NCBI GenBank assembly: GCA_019915135.1
Contig: JAHLMK010000004.1
Coordinates: 930,001 to 994,000 of the forward strand
DNA: 64,000 nt
From: Strobilurus pachycystidiatus
Taxonomy: Eukaryota > Basidiomycota > Agaricomycetes > Agaricales > Physalacriaceae
Direction of reading: 5' to 3'
Below the pieces are notes generated by a model. The model worked only from the letters and a program-made list of their open reading frames with translations, did not search any database and was not told where the DNA came from. Made by a program: the position numbers and the translations under genes. How positions within the stretch are numbered: position 1 is the stretch's first letter; each line of letters begins with the position of its first letter. Below are positions 10,618 to 22,007 of this stretch, one piece after another.

Positions 10618-11237
10618 TGGTGTTCTCCGTCCACTCGTTATACTTACAACATGCTATGCTCTACTAATACATATCATATCTGCTCATGGAACCAACAGAA
10701 GCAACGTGCATCTTGAGAGTCGGCAATCGACTCCCCCCTCTCCCCAGCCATTCTCCTGCTTTTGCGTACATACCTCGCGTCTTCTCCCACGCGGATACAA
10801 TCTCACTTTCCCGACTCACGGAGACTTTCGGTCGGGAGGATGTCTGCGGCAAGTACAGAGAAGTCAAACCCCGGTATAGGGTTGAACTGACCTCCATTTT
10901 CACTAAGTACGACGGGCGTCTGCATATCGATGTCCCTGCCTTCACCGCTTGGGGCATCTCACTCGGCTCGTATCCATCAGAGGTGATTACAAGTATCATC
11001 TTCGTGAACTCGGACGGACTTTTTTGCGTCTTCACACACATTCAATTCACGGCCTGTCATTGTCAGCGCGCACTCCTCCGTTAGAACTTAGATGGTTCAT
11101 TGCGCTGATCAGATGCTCATGGTTTAGCATGGAAAGAAGCAGGAACAGTGTCATGCTCCCGAAACCCGCCCCAAATACTGTGAGAATTCCTATGATTACA
11201 AGGTCCCAATGGCTGCAGTGAGTGGTATGCCCTCATA
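10618..11237. other. Intergenic region holding a copy of the COX20 5' region
   Basis: Spacer between the mitochondrial-type gene and the P450. Apart from the COX20-like repeat at 10861-10970 nothing is supported. An antisense open frame at 10664-11041 spans the repeat and has no recognisable features. Confidence 0.45.
10861..10970 (+). repeat. Diverged direct repeat A: copy of the COX20 promoter and start region
   Basis: Matches 13850-13975 in the same orientation. The longest exact shared run is TATAGGGTTGAACT. Other shared blocks are ACGACGGG and ATCGATGTCC, which in the other copy contains the COX20 start codon, and later TCACCGC-TGG-GCATCTCA. Small gaps, including about 20 nt after the start codon, separate the blocks. 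No COX20 frame persists here. Confidence 0.7.
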
Positions 11238-13546
11238 ATGTCTTCCTTACCCATAGCTCCCGTCATCCTAGTCGCGGTCGTCCTCATCGCTGTGCGTCTT
11301 TCTAGGCGGCGTTCAGTAGTCACTCAACTACGAGGACCTCCTTCTCCATCCTGGGTTCTCGGTAATGATCTCGTTGCCTCCAGCATTCGGAGGAGTCTCA
11401 ATTTTAATTCCTTGCCAGGTCATGAAAAGGCTCTACAATGCGAGGAGGAGATTGGCGATCTGGAATTCTCTTGGACCAAAAAATACGGTCATGCCTTCCA
11501 CACCAGAGGCGCCGTCGGTGTATGAATATCTGCTCCACTTTTTCTTGGGCAGTCGCTCATGCTTTTGCTAGCAACACTATCTTTTCCTTGCCGACCCCAA
11601 GGGCATCCAACATGTTCTTCATACAGGAGGCTATCATTACCCCAAAATCGGCTGGATCAGACGCAGCGCCTTGGAGCTCTTTGGAAACGGACTGGTAGCG
11701 ACTGAAGGTGGGTGTGTGTACCTAGACTCGGACTACGATTTGCGTGTAGATTTCTCACCAACCGCAGGTGTCACACATCAACGCCAACGCAAAGTTCTGA
11801 ATCCTGCATTTTCTGCTAGCCAGCTGAAAACGTTCTCGGGCCTCTTTCAAAGATCGGCGGCCAAGGTGAGTTCATATGGCTCATACCGCGCTCATGGTGA
11901 TTGTAAATGTACCACAGCTTTCTACACACATCAAGGATGCAGTTCGTGGGCAGGGCAACATCGTCAATATGCATCTGTGGCTTGGAAGGACTACGCTTGA
12001 TGTCATCGGGGAAGGTAAGTGCTTCGGCGCGCAAATGTGACCCTTCATTTGAGATTAATATACCCATCCAATCTCAGCTGCCTTCGGATACAAGTTCAAC
12101 GCGCTCGACGACGAAGAAAACGAGCTCGCGAACATGTTAAACAATCTCTTGTAAGACTGATGTTTTTCTTAAACTTATACTCGTCCGAACCTCTCTGTCA
12201 GCGTCGACGCAGTCCAATTCCAGGACTGGTATTACATTTCGAATTACCTCTGGATCGCCGGACCTCTCCCATGGCAGCGACTTGTCCACTGGCTCATTGA
12301 TCAATTCCCAAACAAGAACACGCAAAGGTTTTGGGACTTTCAGGCTGCGTGTAAACGTGTGGCACGTCAATTTTTGGCGGAGCCAAGACTCCCTGACGCG
12401 GACCCCATGGCCGAGAAGGCTATATTGAGTATCCTCGGTGAGTACTGAACCCCTCGTGGACCTTGAAGTCCGTGGATTCATAGGGCTGTAGTTCGCGCGA
12501 ATAAGACAGCGGATTCAAACAAGATGTTGGATGACGACGAGGTTTACTCCCAGACGACGTGAGCATCTTCATCGTCTTTGAGATGAGCAACTGACACAAT
12601 GTATCCGCAGAACCTTTGTCATGGCTGGACACGAAACATCCGCTTCGACCTTGACATGGTTACTATACGAGCTGAGCAAACAGCCGGAGCAACAAGAGCG
12701 CATCCGCCAGGAGATCGCTGAATTGCGGAGTAGGTACCCAGAGCGTGGAGAACTTACCCCGCAGGACTATGATAGCCTGACATACACCAACGCAGTGATC
12801 AAAGTTGGTCGTCTTCTCATTCATTTGCGTGAACTGACGTACAGGATTTAGGAGGGTCTGCGTTGCCATCCCATTGCTCCGTGGTTGGTCCGGGTCTCGG
12901 AGAAAGACGATGTGATACCGCTTTCCGAGCCCGTCGTGACGAAGAGTGGTGTCACAATGAATGAGATTCCGGTCCAGAAGGGACAAGTCGTCAACGTCGC
13001 GGTTCACTGTTACAATCGGTGAGGTTTCTACCTGTGGCTTGACGCAGAACATTGAAACCTTGTGGAGTAACCCGCATGTCTGGGGTGCAGACGCTGACGA
13101 ATGGAGGCCTGAAAGGTTTCTGAAAGAGACGGAAAAACAGACTCCGGTGGGCGTTTACGCAAATCTGTGAGTGTTTCGTGAGAAAGCTCGTCCAGTCGGT
13201 TGCTGACCTGCACTTTCTAGGCTGACATTCGGTAATTATGCTCTTGCCAACCCCGAAAGGAACAGTAACCCGAACTTGCTTTTTAGGCGCAGGTCATCGA
13301 GGATGTATCGGCTGGCGTTTCGCGTACGTTGTCCTTCCTTTCGCACCTAAGAGCGAAGTTAATATTCGTAACGGTAGCGTGATGGAGGTCCAAACAATCC
13401 TGGTCGAGCTCATCGAACATTTCAAGTTTACCTTCCCAGATGAGCAGAAGATACTGAGAGTTCCGGCGGGGATTGTCATGATACCCATGGTTCCGGGCAA
13501 GAGAGGATCGCAGATGCCTCTCCATGTAACACCGGTCGAGATGTGA
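11238..13546 (+). CDS. Cytochrome P450 monooxygenase
   Basis: Heme-thiolate monooxygenase, probably ER-anchored by the N-terminal helix ([15 protein letters not shown]) followed by a basic, proline-containing segment. The I-helix motif is AGHETSA, the K-helix is within [14 protein letters not shown], the PERF-type motif is EWRPERFL and the heme loop is [10 protein letters not shown], with Cys as the axial ligand. At least ten introns. Exon 1 is 11238-11361, exon 2 is 11419-11519 and exon 3 opens at 11572 ([11 protein letters not shown]). The heme motif depends on an 11-nt exon (13221-13231). Stop is at 13544-13546. Substrate unknown; no biosynthetic cluster surrounds it. It sits between two copies of the COX20 5' region, so it may be an insertion or part of a local duplication. 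Confidence 0.9.
13221..13231 (+). other. 11-nt microexon in the P450
   Basis: The bases GCTGACATTCG lie between TTTCTAG and GTAATT. Joining them on both sides gives N-L-L-T-F-G-A-G-H-R-G-C, exactly the heme-binding loop expected of a P450. Skipping this exon destroys the motif and the frame. Confidence 0.75.
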
Positions 13547-13849
13547 GGTAGTTTCATTTCTCCGGAGCTTTTTTCCGATGCACTATTCCAGCTCGCACCA
13601 ATGAGGTGGAGGGCCGATGATTCTATTGAACTCAAGCTCGATCTTGCGAATACTGCGGCGCAGCGTCGTGAGCAGCCCGGGGAAACGGCAAGATGCGAGA
13701 GTCATACTGGCTTTGTAGTTGTACCATCGTCTGAATAAGACTTCTGCGCTGGCTTGATTCAGCCGCTGAGATCGCGAACTCCTTCGGGGGAACATCCCTC
13801 GTGGGACTCGAGAATTCGAAGTCAGTAACTTGCTCAGAAATGGGAAACA
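13547..13849. other. Spacer between P450 and COX20
   Basis: About 300 bp downstream of the P450 stop. No coding or repeat signal was seen until the COX20-proximal repeat starts at 13850. Confidence 0.4.
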
Positions 13850-13975
13850 AAGTAAACCCTAATATAGGGTTGAACTAACCTTCCCTTCTCACCACGACGG
13901 GTGTTTATCGATGTCCAGTGCAGACAATGTGAACGCGCCGCCATCACCGCCTGGCGCATCTCAGCCGACTGATAT
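13850..13975 (+). repeat. Direct repeat B: COX20 promoter and start region
   Basis: The counterpart of repeat A at 10861-10970. It spans the presumed COX20 leader, the start codon at 13911 and the first ~20 codons. This is taken as the original copy because the COX20 reading frame is intact here. Confidence 0.7.
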
Positions 13976-14401
13976 CCCGCCTCCTCCCGGCCTTCCCCCG
14001 CCGACCGGCCACTTGCCCACCGATGTCTACAACGTGAGCCTTCGAGCCCCATCCCTCGGCGTCAGTTGAACAATATCAGTCGGTGACCAACGTCCTCCAA
14101 ATCCCATGTGCAAAAAACGCGTTTATGCAGGGTATTTTGAGCGGAGTGGGTGTGGGCTTCATCAGAGGGACCACTGCTCGTGCGTTACACTTTCCATCAC
14201 AATATCCTGGCGGCTCACACCGGGGAACCAGCACCAATTGTAGCAGGACATTGGGCGATGGCGACGTTTGCCGGTATATCCTTCGTGTCATGGAAGCTCT
14301 GCCAGTCCCGCATCCAGCAGGAAAGAGAGCGCGTCATCCAGCTGGTCGAAGGCACAAAGTCGCGCAAAGTTATATACAAAGACGCATCGGAAACTACTTG
14401 A
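13911..14401 (+). CDS. COX20: Cytochrome c oxidase assembly protein COX20
   Basis: Mitochondrial inner-membrane chaperone for the COX2 subunit (family knowledge). Exons are 13911-14033, 14080-14179 and 14244-14401. A proline-rich N-terminus (PPPPGLPPPTG) precedes the conserved IPCAKNAFMQGILSGVGVGF helix. The second helix is GHWAMATFAGISFVSW, followed by a charged tail, CQSRIQQERERV, as in COX20/FAM36A proteins. The 64-nt second intron joins GTTA to PGHW. The length, about 127 residues, suits the family. The stop at 14399-14401 lies 8 bp from the end of the convergent phosphatase gene. Confidence 0.85.
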
Positions 14402-14409
14402 TCAACTAT

Positions 14410-14929
14410 TCAACTCCACTCTGACGCCCACACATCCTTGTCCCACTTTTCCACCAGCTCCGGATCGTCCTACTCACCTTGCATCAATTACACGGTCACA
14501 AGTCCTGTGTTGGGCGCACCTTGAACTTAGCCTGAAACTGAGTAAACCCATCCCGCAAAATGAACACCTCCGCAGCCTGCTCCGGCTCCTGCAGCATGTT
14601 CTGCCTCGTCTCCGCGTACACCCGCGCAGCCTTGGGACCGCGCACCTGCGACAGCGCACAGTGGAATATCACCGCCTTCGTCTCCCGCGTGTCCCGCACC
14701 AGATCGTCCACGCTGTCCCAGAACTTGCTCGACGGCATGTTCACGGCGCCCTTGATGTTCCCGCCTTCAAAGTCGTCATCCCGCACGTCGACGACGAGAT
14801 AATCTTTCTTAGGCACCTTGTCGCTCTTGATCATCGCGGCGAGCTCCTGCAGGCTGAGGCTGTCAGCGACATCCGAGGCTGGGGAGCGGGAGCGCCCACG
14901 TCGTTGGTAATGTATCGTATTATCGGCAT
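14410..14929 (-). CDS. Cdc25/Acr2-like rhodanese-fold phosphatase (Ibp1 type)
   Basis: Small rhodanese-domain protein with the cysteine phosphatase signature HCALSQVRGPKAAR (C-x5-R), typical of yeast Ych1, fission yeast Ibp1 and plant CDC25/arsenate reductase. Three exons: 14929-14900 (MPIIRYITND), 14846 to about 14509 (ELAAMIKSDKV, LVVDVRDDDFEGG, the active site, FQAKFK) and a short last exon ending DVWASEWS. The start at 14929 is preferred because the first intron (GTGGGC...CTGCAG) joins IRYITND to ELAAMI, the family pattern; a longer frame starting at 15008 runs through that intron. It could act on phosphotyrosine substrates or arsenate. Confidence 0.85.
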
Positions 14930-15865
14930 GCCTATCGGGTAATAATGGCGAATGATGGGGAAAGGTAAACGGAGTTTGGGGACGAGTGCAAGTGATGGGC
15001 GAAGGCAAGACAGCATCCGGCTATTACGTCAGCTGATGCCTTTTGACGAACTACGCCACACTCTGTGTTACTATCCTAAATCCGCCTGTGCCAAAGGGTG
15101 TTCAAACCAAACCCCAACATGCCGCGCCGTCTGGTAAGAGGGGCAATCTGGTGGCCGCAAACTGATCACAACTTGATGATATACTGTAGTGAACAGATTT
15201 CATGCAACCAATTCGGCCGCTACAATGTGAATAGCGTTGACTGCTATAAGCGAACCTCTGGGGGTCATTCGGGACAAATTATACACCTATCTCTAGCATC
15301 AATAGGTTAGGAAACACCCTGCCTCACAATCACACAGGGAAACTTATGGATCTCCCCATCCACACAGTAAAATAGGGCGGTATACAGCCCCAGAGCGTCT
15401 CCGTGTCTTGGACTTTTTGTCACTGTTACCATGATCTTCGGCATTGGCAGCAAGCCCCGCGACAAATTGGCCATCGAAACATGACCGCCCGAGGAAGGGC
15501 TTGGCCATGGCCCATATCTTGGGCGGCCATGAGTGTCAGTGCCTGAGGCCTAGACGATGCTCAAGAAGGTGGTCGAATCATCGGCGTAGAACAGGAAATG
15601 ATTCACAAAGCTCGTGGTATACGAATTGAATCCGATAGATTGAGATGTCAGTGACAGCAACAGGTGGAAGTGTTTCGAGACATTTGCGCCACAGTATTTG
15701 CACATTGCAGCCAATTATCGTACACCGAGGTTATATTCTGCGGACAGCTTTCAATGCAACCGTAGTGATACCAGATGAATGTTCATTAGGTAGGATCTTG
15801 CAAACGCAAGTGCATACAACAAGGGGTAGACTGTCCTGAGTACTATAAGTTCGCATTATGCATAA
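14930..15865. other. Intergenic stretch, nothing supported
   Basis: About 0.94 kb between two minus-strand genes. Only short open frames without motifs. It contains the promoter of the rhodanese-type gene and the 3' region of the pseudokinase-like gene. Confidence 0.4.
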
Positions 15866-17266
15866 TCATAGGATCGTCGGATTAGACTGTGAACGAGTAA
15901 TCATAGGAGGCGGCGGGACTAGTGTAATCGTGCTGGCGTCGTATTCTTTGTGCCTCCCCGGCAGAGCGGCGTTTAGAGGATGAGAGACGGACCGCCGCAT
16001 GGACGGTGCATGTAGCGGTGCACTGAGATTGCGTGATGGAACAGGGATGTCGAACACCGACGATTCAAGGGACTTGCAAAGCGCCTCAAACAGTTTCCGC
16101 GCGTCCTCCGCACCGAACCCGCCCGACGTCATCGATTGTACAAGAGATTGAAGTTTGGGGCCAACTTTGGGCAGCTGGACGTGGTGTAAGCGATGATGAA
16201 GGTGTGAGCCCACTAAGGGAGTGACTTACGTTGATGAGGAGTCGTCCGATCATCCGACCGCACTCCTTGACGTCTTGGAGGCAGGCGTCACGAGAGTCGT
16301 TGTCCTGCACAGCAGAGGACAGGTTGGTGTAGTAGTATTTTACAGGAAATTTGGATCTGTCGAAATCGTCGACCGAGGCAGGGTTGAGAGTGCCGGCCCC
16401 GATGTCCACCATGAGGGAAACAGGGTTGTAGCATGAGAGGCGCGCGACAGAATGTTCGTGCAAGAACGAAAGACCCTTCCAGTTGATAAGCCCAGTGTAT
16501 GGTAAGCTCGCAAGCAGCTACTTACTTCAAGTACCTGCCTGATGAAATCAATATAGTTTGCCACGGTCAAGAGAGGCGGTTTGTCGAATTGAAATAGTCG
16601 TTGAAGACACAGGAACACCTTGTCACCGCGCTCTACAGCACAGAGTAGCTGAGGAACGGGGTTCCATGGGTCGTCCCGGTACTCTGGATGGTTGAATTGG
16701 AGAATGAGGAAGAGTTCAGATGCGCTTCGTGGAAGACATTTGATCATCACAGAGTCGTTAGAAGTAGGTGTAGATGGTTCTACCATTACCTGGGGAAGGT
16801 GTCAGAGTGACCAGAGTCAAGACAAGTCGAACGCACTCACAAGGTCGCTAGTGTGGTATAGATTTGGGTCCCTGGTCAATAAGTCATCAACCAGACTTTC
16901 ATAGTCGCTGGGGGCAAGGTGAACACTTGAAAGAGTTGGAGAGAAGAGATGAACGCACATGTCGTGTATTACAGAGGAATTCGTTGAGATGGAGGAGCCT
17001 GACTCCGAGCTGCACGACGAGAAGCTGCTACGGTAGAACGAGCTGGCATCTCCGTTGTCCGGACCTAGCTCGAGGCGTACCATGCGTTCAAGCGGGTAGC
17101 CGAAATCCCACCTCGGAAACGATTCAAGGTCCTCGATAGTGACATCTGAGTTGTTGTCGTCGCTGTCACTGTCGCTATCATCGTAATCTGCGTGGTCCGG
17201 AGACAGGACCATCTCGCCCGCAAGGAAGACCTCTGAGGGGCGCGACACTGTAGATGAAGACCGCAT
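15866..17266 (-). CDS. Protein kinase-like protein with degenerate catalytic motifs (probable pseudokinase)
   Basis: A protein-kinase-like fold of the type common in mushrooms. The N-terminus is acidic and serine-rich (DDSDSDSDDNNSD). Later segments read YIDFIRQVLEGLSFLHEHSV and FPVKYYYTNLSSA. The usual HRD catalytic loop after LHEHGVA is replaced by ARLSCYN, and the DFG position reads NLS. The C-terminal part, PKVGPKLQSLVQSM, resembles the kinase C-lobe, followed by a serine/proline-rich tail ending RSQSNPTIL. Introns include an in-frame 51-nt one (GTGCGT...CCCCAG) near VIHD/DYESL and one joining VLE to GLSFLHEH. Catalysis is unlikely; the role is unknown. The 17266 start is the first methionine of the serine-rich exon, and a further upstream exon is possible. 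Confidence 0.65.
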
Positions 17267-18816
17267 GGGATGAGACGGGCGAATCTGAGTATGTACACAG
17301 TCAAGAAGGCGAGCGGGCTCAAAGTCAATTGGGCCGGGAGATCATAGCTTGTCTTGGATGGCGGGAGTAGGATGAAGGAACGGGTCGGCGCCAATAGAAA
17401 AGAGTCGAGATCGTCATCTTCCGTCGGCCGAGAGAGATGCCGCATTACTTCCGGCACCACGCGCCATACGCCACTTCGCCCCACCAGGCCATACCTACCA
17501 TTCTTCCTGCCGCCCGGAAGCCCACGGGAAGCCATTGGTTCATGCGGCTACGACAATCCCGTGTCCGGGTGCGACTCGACGTTGGTCTGGCCCGTTTAAT
17601 GAAATCGTGGTTGCATTCAACACCGAACGCGCTGACCCTGAAACACGTTCACGCGCGCGAACAGGGGAGCACCTTTGAGTTTGGCGGCATATGTATACTA
17701 CACGTGTATTCAGTGTGCCTCCTGTCACGCCAGAACAGTACTTCTTACACTTTTATTACCTTCAAGCGGACGTTTGAAGTCCAAGCGTCCAACGCAACCA
17801 GCTTGTAATTTGGTCTTACTCCTGGCTTTGATTCTTGGCAGACCTGGCCTTGGTTTCTAGCGCGCCACTGATTGATGAAATCCACCCGATTCGGAACGTT
17901 CAGGAAGGTGAAAGAGCGTGGTCTTCGCAGGTGAGAATGCAGAGAGACAGGGTCAGATGGTACTAGCGATTGTCAACACACGCAGAGACCAGTCCCACTC
18001 AAAACATTTGATGACAGTCGAAGGGTGCGTGTGAGATGGGATGGAGCAACCCACCCAATCGATCATCAGTCATCATCAAGTTCGCTGGCTCGATTCTCAC
18101 ACACAACTCACACATGCATGAAAGAGTGTTGTGATACGTTTCTCAAGATTGCGACCGTCAGAAAGAATGGCAGACATTAGCTGAGCGGCCCTGATGCAAT
18201 CTGCCCGCACCAGCTTACATACATACATACTGTCTGGACCATGTTGAGGTGAAGAATGTGATTTAATCGTTATGCAAAGACAATTGACTATGCTCGAGCC
18301 TTGAGTTAGAGAGGCAAAGCGAAGACCGATGTCTTCTTCCAAAACATGCAATAGCTGAGAAGGTCTGTGAAGAGCGCACACCGTAGGGAGCAAAGGGATG
18401 TCCAACTGTGGCGTATTACTTACGTGCATCTACAGGGTTTGTAGGTGAGGACACGAGATGTTGTCAGAAATAAGTTATAACGTATGCAGCAATACCAATT
18501 TGCGGCAGCGGAAGAGTTATGATCATCAAGGAGTGGCCAAGGATATCATGGATATGATAACTTGGGCTTTGGTATGCTGTCGATTTCCTGCTACCGTGGG
18601 AAACAAGGTCTTGAGCACGATCACATCCTGATCTCCAAAAATGACTGAGACCGTCAAATAGATGGCAGTACAGTATCGACGCGTAGAACCTAGCTCGGAC
18701 TCAACTCAGCTCGGATGTGACCTGCCGGAGTCCAATAATGATTCTGGATATGTACCGGTGACCATTGATTACGTGAAGTCAAGGCTTTATCTCTCACCAC
18801 GCCACCACGACCAGTC
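17267..18816. other. Intergenic region, about 1.5 kb
   Basis: No gene supported on either strand. A short CATA microsatellite lies at about 18218-18231. It contains the divergent 5' regions of the pseudokinase-like gene and the MYND gene. Confidence 0.4.
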
Positions 18817-19839
18817 ATGTTCGAAAGCATCGATCTTGTGCGCTATGGATACGAGCAGAGTCTTTACAGCGAAACCATGGAATACTATTACTACTTCTAT
18901 GCGCACAAAGACGGACAGGCAAGTTGAAGCGAGGGAGGAAGAGGCCACTAGCACTGATTAGACTCATTCTCGAATTTGAAGATGGTGGAATTAGTCTCGG
19001 AAAAAGACATGCCAGCAGGATCTATTGCGCATTGTGATCCTGATGAACGGGCCAATTGGGCAAAGAAAGCCCCCGGTTTCTTCTTCGAAGATCTCATGGT
19101 AAGTTGCTCTTCATGATATCAGTGGTGGCCCATCGTAAAACTACTTGTGTAGTCCGCGGCCGCCTGGGGATGCTGGAATTGTGGTACGACCTTCATTGCC
19201 AGTGATTCCAGATCCACTCATCGCTGACTTCTCCAGGCGAAACCGGACATGTCATGCACAGTCGCGCCAACCTAAACCTCACAATCTACAGACCGTTTCA
19301 TCACTTGGTGCTCGGGATTGGGTGCGGAAGTGAGGCGTGCGGCAAACGATTCTTCGATCTTACAGGCGAGATCAGCCGCGAGTTTTGCAACTTTCCAGAT
19401 ACGACGCCTGCCTATGTGCGACCTGAGACGCTCCCTCGGGCAGCACCTAGGTGCGCTTACTTCAAGTGCAGGAAACAGGCGGCGGACAAGTGCTGCAACA
19501 AGTGCCGCGCGACAAGGTACGCGAAGATGCATCCGACGTTTCTGATTATGCTGCATGGTCGAATTTTGCAGGTATTGCGGTGAGGAATGCCAGCAAGTGG
19601 ACACTGCTCGTCACTCGACGACTTGCGATGGTGTAGGTCACTGGCACCAGGGATTTGACTGCTTCTTTTGTTGACCACTATCTTAGGTCAAAACGTGGAT
19701 CATTACTCCTACAACGGAAGCCGCCATGCGCGACCACCTCATCATCATCGCTAAATCTGGGCGCAGCATCGTGGACGAATGTGCCCGAATGAGTGATGAG
19801 ATGGACAAGTACTTCGGTAGGGACCACTGCACGGCTTGA
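18817..19839 (+). CDS. MYND-type zinc finger protein
   Basis: The N-terminal exon (18817-18918) encodes MFESIDLVRYGYEQSLYSE and a tyrosine-rich stretch ending HKDGQ. A GC-AG intron (18919-18981; donor AG/GCAAGT) joins it in phase to MVELVSEKDMPAGSIAHCDP. Later exons give AAWGCWNCGETGHVMHSRAN and the MYND finger: CAYFKCRKQAADKCCNKC, then YCGEEC, then HSTTC, with eight metal-ligand positions. The last exon reads VKTWIITPTTEAAMRDHL and stops at 19837-19839. MYND fingers usually bind proline-rich partners; the specific role is unknown. If the GC-AG splice is wrong, translation would start at 18982. A further 3' exon, with the stop avoided by a GTAGGG donor, cannot be excluded. Confidence 0.65.
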
Positions 19840-20761
19840 TCAATTGGTGTGTGCCAGCATTGACCACCTGGGCCGATGTCTGGTGAACAAAAGCGATATA
19901 GGACTGTACACCCTGCGGATTAACTGGAAGAGGCTCCAGAATTTTGGTTTTCTTGCAGAGTGCTTGAACATATCGCGTGGCCTAGCAATATTAGTCATGC
20001 CTGCCTGCTCTCCAGGCGAACAACTGAGCCTCTGGTGACATGGAATCATCGAATGTAGAATGTAAGCAATGTAGTACGTACAACAATACTTTCTTGGTCG
20101 ATATTCAGAGCACGCCGAAGTCAAGCATCCGGAGACACTTGTACGAACTTCCAGGACGGCGCGTTATAGAGGTATGGCGAATCGACTAGTGAATGCTTTA
20201 GTTGGCGTGTCCATTGCAGAAGCCTGAGAGTGCAAGAGCTAAGCAGAGTTTGACGAGCCAACTTGAGATTGTGGAAGTCGAGCGCAAGGACCAGGGATAG
20301 CGGTGTTCAAGTCTGGCCAATTGGATCACAGTCCGTTCAACACCTTCAACGGAAGCAACTTGTGGCAACACGAGCTCACGAGGCCAAAACATCATATGCA
20401 ACAGCACAAACCCCAATTCAGGGCGGTAGCAAGAGACAGCCTTGACAAATGTCTTCTTCTCATCACCTTAATGAACGCTGGATGTCCTGCGATTGAAGTC
20501 ATTCAGTATGCGAGCACGTTAAAGCGCAGTCATGCTTCGAGGTTCGCGTGGAGGCGTCCATCTCAGTCTGGGGAAGCAGCGAGCGCCAGAGTGTGTTCAC
20601 CTTAACACTCGTTGTGTTCTATCTCGGGTGCGAGGAGTCAAATTTGGCCACACTGAACGTATAGTGTGTACATGAGACCTTGTATAACATGTTTTGAATT
20701 TCTACTTACCTTATAACCAACATTTTCCCATTAAGATCGTGAAATTAGTACAAGAAAGCAT
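19840..20761. other. Intergenic region, nothing supported
   Basis: About 0.9 kb between the convergent MYND and RNA1 genes. Open frames such as 20303-20605 show no family features. Confidence 0.4.
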
Positions 20762-22007
20762 CTACAGGATCTTGACCTTTTCTAGGAGGTCCGCTAGGTC
20801 GTCTGCAGCGTCTTTGGGTGGAGCAGGTGCTGGGTGGACAGCCTCGGCGAGGACGGCGTCCTTATCCTCCTTCATGGCCTCGTCCTCTTCCTCCTCTTCC
20901 TTCTCTTCCTCGTCCTCCTCTTCGTCCTCGTCAGACACGAAGAGCTTCCCGCCACGCGCCTTCAAACTGAGTCCCAAAGCCTCTAAATGCTCGTCGTCCT
21001 CCTCAGCATCATTCCACTGCAGCTCGAGGGACATGACGCTCTTCAAATTCGTGCCAATGTTCTCCGCAAAGAGCTCGAACGTCGCAGCCTCCAAGTTGTT
21101 GTTCTGTAACTGGAGAGTGTGAAGTTTGGGATTCGAGCCTTCCGCGAGCTTCGACACGAGGAGAGGGACTTCGCCCTCGCCAGACAGGACGCAGTCCGAC
21201 AGATTGAGCGTTTTGAGCTCGGGCCACGAGGAGAGAGCCTCTGTCCACGCCTCAATGCCGGTGAGCTGTCCCTCGAACGTGAAGGTGTTATCCTGGAGAT
21301 CAATGTACTCTAGATTGGGGTTCTTGGCGAGACCGTGGGCAAGGGAGGTTATTCCGTCCATGCGGATACCGTTCTGGGGCATACGGATCTCGGTGAGGTT
21401 GGCGTGGGCGGCGAACGCCTTTGCCCAGAACGGCGCGGAGCCGTCTTCGAGGCGGTTTCGTCCGCAGATGACGGTGCGGAGGTTGGATTTTTCGCCTTTG
21501 GATTCACTGATTCTGGCTGATTCAAGAAGCGCGTTGGCGAGAACCTCGCCACCGGCGGGGCCAAGGCCGTTGTTGTTGATCTTCAGGACGCGGAAATTGC
21601 GGTTGTTGGTGAGGAAAGGGACGATGGGGTCAACAGAGCGACCTCCAAAGGCGTTGTCGCTCAGATCGAGCTCGACGAGGTTGGTTTTGTCGATGAGGGC
21701 ATCACAGATGGCGGTGAGTGCTAGGGGGATTTCGCTGATCAGACGACCAGTGAAGATGTCTGCAAAGTCGGCGATCTGTGGGATGTCAGTTTCGCGTTCT
21801 GATTGAAAGGCAGAGCAGACTCACCTTGAGATTAACCGCTTTGGATAGGAACTCGCCGAGTGCCACCGACGCGTCGACGCCGATGGTGTTACCTCCGAGG
21901 TGGATTTCCTCGACTGTGGCGGGATCGATGTTGGCCAGATGTGGCGCAATATCCTCCCGCGTATTCAACTTGAGGCCCTGGCCTTGTAGAGACAAGCTGA
22001 CGACCAT
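20762..22007 (-). CDS. RNA1: Ran GTPase-activating protein (RanGAP)
   Basis: Activates GTP hydrolysis by Ran on the cytoplasmic side of the nuclear pore, driving nucleocytoplasmic transport (family knowledge). Exon 1 is 22007-21825 (MVVSLSLQGQGLKLN) and exon 2 is 21775-20762, with a 49-nt intron. Leucine-rich repeats run through the protein (VEEIHLGGNTIG, LVELDLSDNAFGG, LKINNNGLGPAGG, LRTVICGRNRLEDGS, IRMPQNGIRMDG, LEYIDLQDN). They are followed by the hallmark acidic tract (DEDEEEDEEEKEEEEEDE) and a short helix at the C-terminus. The length, about 398 residues, fits fungal RNA1. Divergent from the MFS gene with 97 bp between start codons. Confidence 0.93.
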
